Assembly (NCBI GenBank): GCA_043585095.1
Contig: CP121321.1
Span: 744,001-808,000 of the forward strand
DNA from: JANQIO01 sp043585095
GTDB taxonomy: Bacteria; Pseudomonadota; Gammaproteobacteria; Pseudomonadales; Halieaceae
Direction of reading: 5' to 3'
Length of the DNA stretch: 64,000 nt
Shown here: positions 61,244-64,000 of the stretch, piece by piece
Layout: every line of letters starts with the position of its first letter
Position numbering within the stretch: position 1 is the first letter of the stretch
Notes under the pieces: model-generated
What the model saw: the letters and a program-made list of their open reading frames with translations, nothing else
Told to the model about the DNA's origin: nothing
The model's database searches: none
Position numbers and translations under genes: made by a program

Positions 61244-62311
61244 ATGGATGCCAACAAACAGAAAGCACTCGACGCAGCACTTGGCCAAATTGAACGCCAA
61301 TTCGGTAAAGGCACAGTCATGCGCATGGGCGACAATGAACATGTCGCTATTCCGTCTATTTCAACAGGCTCTTTAGGGCTCGACGTCGCACTCGGTATAG
61401 GCGGTCTGCCACGCGGTCGTATTGTTGAAATCTATGGGCCTGAGTCCTCCGGTAAAACCACACTCACCTTGCAGGTGATTGCAGAAGCGCAAAAGATGGG
61501 CGGTACGGCGGCGTTTATCGATGCCGAGCACGCTCTGGATCCGCTCTACGCTGAAAAACTGGGCGTTCAGATCGACGACCTGATCGTGTCCCAGCCTGAT
61601 ACGGGTGAGCAGGCCCTGGAAGTCACAGAAATGCTGGTGCGCTCCGGCGCGGTGGATGTTTTGGTCATAGACTCCGTGGCGGCGTTAACACCGAAAGCGG
61701 AAATTGAAGGTGACATGGGCGATTCTCATGTCGGTCTGCAGGCGCGCCTCCTTAGTCAGGCGATGCGCAAGCTGACCGCGACCATCAAGCAAACCAATTG
61801 CATGGTGATCTTTATTAACCAGATTCGTATGAAGATCGGCGTCATGTTTGGTAGCCCGGAGACAACCACGGGCGGTAACGCGCTGAAGTTCTACTCGTCT
61901 GTGCGTCTCGATATTCGCCGCATTGGCGCAGTGAAGGATGGTGACGAGGTTGTCGGTAACGAAACGCGAGTCAAAGTTGTTAAGAACAAGGTTTCGCCTC
62001 CCTTTAAGCAAGCGGAGTTCCAGATCATGTATGGCAAGGGCATCTATCGGATGGCCGAAGTGATCGATCTCGGAGTAAAGCTGAACCTTGTCGAGAAATC
62101 CGGTGCCTGGTACGCCTATAAGGGAGACAAAATCGGGCAAGGCAAGGCTAATGCTTCGCGCTTCCTCGAAGACAACCCTGTAGTAGCAGATGAGATTGAA
62201 GGATTGATCCGAGAGCAATTGCTCAACGTGGCCAGCAGCAAAGAAGTAGAACCGGAGGCAGCTGACATAGCTGAAGTCGCCGAGGCTACTGAGGTCAACG
62301 AGCAGGCCTAA
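61244..62311 (+). CDS. recA: Recombinase RecA
   Basis: 355 aa, standard. Walker A GPESSGKTT at 65-73, Walker B VLVIDSVAAL, the L2 loop region GGNALKFYSSVRLD, and a short acidic C-terminal tail (EVEPEAADIAEVAEATEVNE). Drives recombination and LexA self-cleavage. Follows kynU by about 350 bp; recX follows after a repeat-rich spacer. cinA, often just upstream of recA in relatives, is absent here. Confidence 0.98.
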   Translation: MDANKQKALDAALGQIERQFGKGTVMRMGDNEHVAIPSISTGSLGLDVALGIGGLPRGRIVEIYGPESSGKTTLTLQVIAEAQKMGGTAAFIDAEHALDPLYAEKLGVQIDDLIVSQPDTGEQALEVTEMLVRSGAVDVLVIDSVAALTPKAEIEGDMGDSHVGLQARLLSQAMRKLTATIKQTNCMVIFINQIRMKIGVMFGSPETTTGGNALKFYSSVRLDIRRIGAVKDGDEVVGNETRVKVVKNKVSPPFKQAEFQIMYGKGIYRMAEVIDLGVKLNLVEKSGAWYAYKGDKIGQGKANASRFLEDNPVVADEIEGLIREQLLNVASSKEVEPEAADIAEVAEATEVNEQA

Positions 62312-62341
62312 CCTGCGTCGGAAGGGCAGGACTGCTTAGCT

Positions 62342-62437
62342 CGGGCCGAGCCGCGCAGGCCGCGCAGGTTGGGCCGAGCCGCGCAGGCCGCGCAGGCCGA
62401 GCCGCGCCGCGCAGGTCGTGCCGCGCCGCGCAGGCCC
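62342..62437. repeat. GC-rich compound repeat between recA and recX
   Basis: Two copies of a 28 bp unit starting GGGCCGAGCCGCGCAGGCCG (62343-62370 and 62371-62398), then two copies of a related shorter unit GCCGCGCCGCGCAGGTCGT (62401-62419, 62420 on, degenerate). Strongly GC-rich and self-similar; could form structure in the recA-recX transcript. Confidence 0.8.
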
Positions 62438-62558
62438 ACTGTAAACAGAACCACCGATGTCTGTGCTGACCCACCAGTGCAGGCGTTCCCCTCGCGCATC
62501 GAGATCCCCTGTCTCCGGTGCGCGCTTTTTGGTTCTGGCAGGCGACGTTTTGCAACAT

Positions 62559-62606
62559 AGCCCATGACATAGCCCATGACATTGCCCAGGACACGGCCCA
62601 GGACAC
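62559..62606. repeat. Tandem repeat, 4 x 12 bp, between recA and recX
   Basis: AGCCCATGACAT twice, then TGCCCAGGACAC and GGCCCAGGACAC. A further purine-rich duplication (AAAGAAAGACC twice, 62620-62645) lies between it and recX. These and the GC-rich repeat fill most of the 346 bp spacer; no gene was recognised there. Confidence 0.85.
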
Positions 62607-62657
62607 TGCACTGAACACATAAGAAAGACCACCAAAAGAAAGACCAATAAAAGAACC

Positions 62658-63125
62658 ATGGACACCCCCAAGCCCTCTGACATACGAATGGCCGCTATGA
62701 ATCTGCTGTCTCGCAGAGAGTATTTGCGTGCCGAACTAGAGCAGAAGCTAAACCGTCGGTTCGGTGCGGATGCAGCAGATTTACTACACGCCGTTCTCGA
62801 TGACCTGGCACGGGAAAATCTCCAGTGCGATGAGCGCTTTCTGGAAAGTTACCTGCGTCACCGTAGCGCTCGCGGCTACGGGCCCGAACGGCTGCGGCAG
62901 GAGCTACGTCAAAAAGGCGTCGATAGCACGGCGCTAGAGCTAGCGCTGGAGGCAGCAGACATTGATTGGGCCCAGTTGGCACGCGATGCGCGCGCCAAGA
63001 AGTTTGGTCTCGCCGAGCCTCAGGACTTCAAAGAGAAGGCGCGTCAGCTGCGTTTCTTGCAGTATCGCGGCTTTGGGGGTGATTACAGCGCTGAGGCGTT
63101 TAAAACTGACTGGGACGACGTATAA
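62658..63125 (+). CDS. recX: Regulatory protein RecX
   Basis: 155 aa, three-helix repeat protein that inhibits RecA filaments. RMAAMNLLSRREYLRAELEQKL, LARENLQCDERFLESYLRHR and GYGPERLRQELRQKGVDS are typical. The last segment (RQLRFLQYRGFGGDYSAEAF) is the family C-terminus. Converges on the sensor kinase with only 1 bp between stops. Confidence 0.92.
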   Translation: MDTPKPSDIRMAAMNLLSRREYLRAELEQKLNRRFGADAADLLHAVLDDLARENLQCDERFLESYLRHRSARGYGPERLRQELRQKGVDSTALELALEAADIDWAQLARDARAKKFGLAEPQDFKEKARQLRFLQYRGFGGDYSAEAFKTDWDDV

Positions 63126-63126
63126 A

Positions 63127-64000
63127 CTAACTTGCGGAAGGCAAGTGCACGCTGACGATGAGTCCCCCCCCGTAATGCGAATCATCACCTGCATGCGAGT
63201 CGTCCGCTGAGGCTGGGGTGTGCCGGTTGCTCGCAGTGATATGACCTCCATGCTGTTCTATTGCGCGCCGTGATATCGACAGGCCAAGTCCAAAGCCGCC
63301 AGTTTCTCGTTGGCGCGCCTCGTCGACCCGGTAGAACGGTTCAAAAATGCGGTCGACATCTTCGGGTGGAACGCCGGGGCCGTGGTCCTTAACGGTCACA
63401 AAAACATCGTTATCCTGCTGCTTAAGCGACACTTCTACTGCAGCGCCTTCGGGAGAGTAACGCAGGGCGTTTCGAATGATGTTCTCGAAAGCGCTCTTCA
63501 ACAGGTCACCATGGGTGCGCAGAACCGCTTCTGTTACGCTGCTGGTAAACTTAACGCTGGTGCCCCGGGCGCGAGCTTCAAACGCCGCGTCGTCACATAT
63601 AGTTTGCAACAGCACAACCAGGTCCAGACTGTCTTCCATCTCGCCGGGCGTGTCAGGTGTTGAAAGCAGCTGGTCGATAAGCTTATCCAACAAAATCGTC
63701 TCGCGCTCAATGCGCTGCAGCTGGGCTGCACTGCGCCCCGGTTCACGCTCCGCCAATGCCAGAGCAACCTGCATTCTGGCGAGCGGCGAGCGCAGCTCGT
63801 GCGACACGTCACTTAGCAGTCTGCGCTGAGCGCTGATTTTTTCCTCGAGTTGTTCCGCCATACTATTGAAGTCCCGTGCCAGGGCATCGGTTTCGTCGCC
63901 GTGGCGTTCGGTCACCTTTATGCGAGCACTCAGGTTACCGTTCGCCAATTCTCTGGACGCTTGCTGCAGTTGTTTAAGCGGTCGAGTCAGGTAGCGTGAA
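63127..64000 (-). CDS. CpxA-like sensor histidine kinase, 5' end cut by window edge
   Basis: The frame is open to the right edge (TRPLKQLQQASRELANGNLSARI, the HAMP linker), so the sensor part is outside. Visible: H-box SDVSHELRSPLARMQVAL with the phosphorylatable histidine, N-box NIIRNALRYSPEG, G1 DHGPGVP, F-box and G2 GFGLGLSIS. The H-box wording is that of CpxA/envelope-stress kinases. Its response regulator would be expected beyond the window edge. Confidence 0.9.
   Translation of the reverse strand, partial: SRYLTRPLKQLQQASRELANGNLSARIKVTERHGDETDALARDFNSMAEQLEEKISAQRRLLSDVSHELRSPLARMQVALALAEREPGRSAAQLQRIERETILLDKLIDQLLSTPDTPGEMEDSLDLVVLLQTICDDAAFEARARGTSVKFTSSVTEAVLRTHGDLLKSAFENIIRNALRYSPEGAAVEVSLKQQDNDVFVTVKDHGPGVPPEDVDRIFEPFYRVDEARQRETGGFGLGLSISRRAIEQHGGHITASNRHTPASADDSHAGDDSHYGGGLIVSVHLPSAS

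Overview
The window reads as chromosomal DNA of a gammaproteobacterium, probably a marine relative of Pseudomonas and the Cellvibrionales. This is inferred from gene order and protein types: a Pseudomonas-like long DapD, the order rpoS-fdxA-mutS then recA-recX, and the classical envelope/translation block from map to dnaE. Finer taxonomy is not supported by what can be seen. Almost all of the sequence is coding. I see no tRNA or rRNA gene, CRISPR array, transposase or integrase.

Layout: 1-2.2 kb holds an HD-domain protein cut by the window edge, rsmJ and a short-chain dehydrogenase. From 2.3 to 10.5 kb lie a TraB/GumN protein, a second dehydrogenase, lysine/diaminopimelate genes (dapE, dapD, an ArsC-like protein, later dapC), gamma-glutamyltranspeptidase and nth. 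From 10.5 to 14 kb are glnD and map. From 14.4 to 29.8 kb runs the conserved series rpsB-tsf-pyrH-frr-uppS-cdsA-dxr-rseP-bamA-skp-fabZ-rnhB-dnaE, covering translation, isoprenoid and phospholipid synthesis, envelope stress and outer-membrane assembly, and replication. lpxD, lpxA and lpxB, which normally sit between skp and rnhB, are missing here.

From 29.9 to 37.4 kb there is an island on the minus strand: a TauD-type dioxygenase and nine tightly overlapping genes for a split Mrp/Mnh-type cation/proton antiporter. The island is bracketed by two copies of the 3' end of dnaE. One ends the intact gene; the other is a decayed fragment at 37.5-37.7 kb, with the homology continuing past the stop codon. 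This looks like an insertion that duplicated the end of dnaE. Directly after it is a Wolinella-type di-heme fumarate reductase/succinate dehydrogenase operon (frdCAB), then accA, tilS, pyrG, kdsA, eno, ftsB, ispD, ispF, pcm, a DUF368 (PopT-type) membrane protein, nlpD and rpoS (41.4-53.3 kb). fdxA and mutS follow convergently. A small accessory block (phosphotransferase-like protein, NTF2-like protein, exported alpha/beta hydrolase, kynureninase) occupies 56.6-60.9 kb, ahead of recA (with a LexA-box-like promoter), recX and a CpxA-like sensor kinase running off the end.

A striking genome-style feature is that many gene junctions carry short tandem duplications, mostly 12, 14 or 16 bp units repeated two to eight times (ggt/nth, map/rpsB, tsf/pyrH, pyrH/frr, cdsA/dxr, rseP/bamA, recA leader, recA/recX). 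They sit outside or at the very edges of genes.
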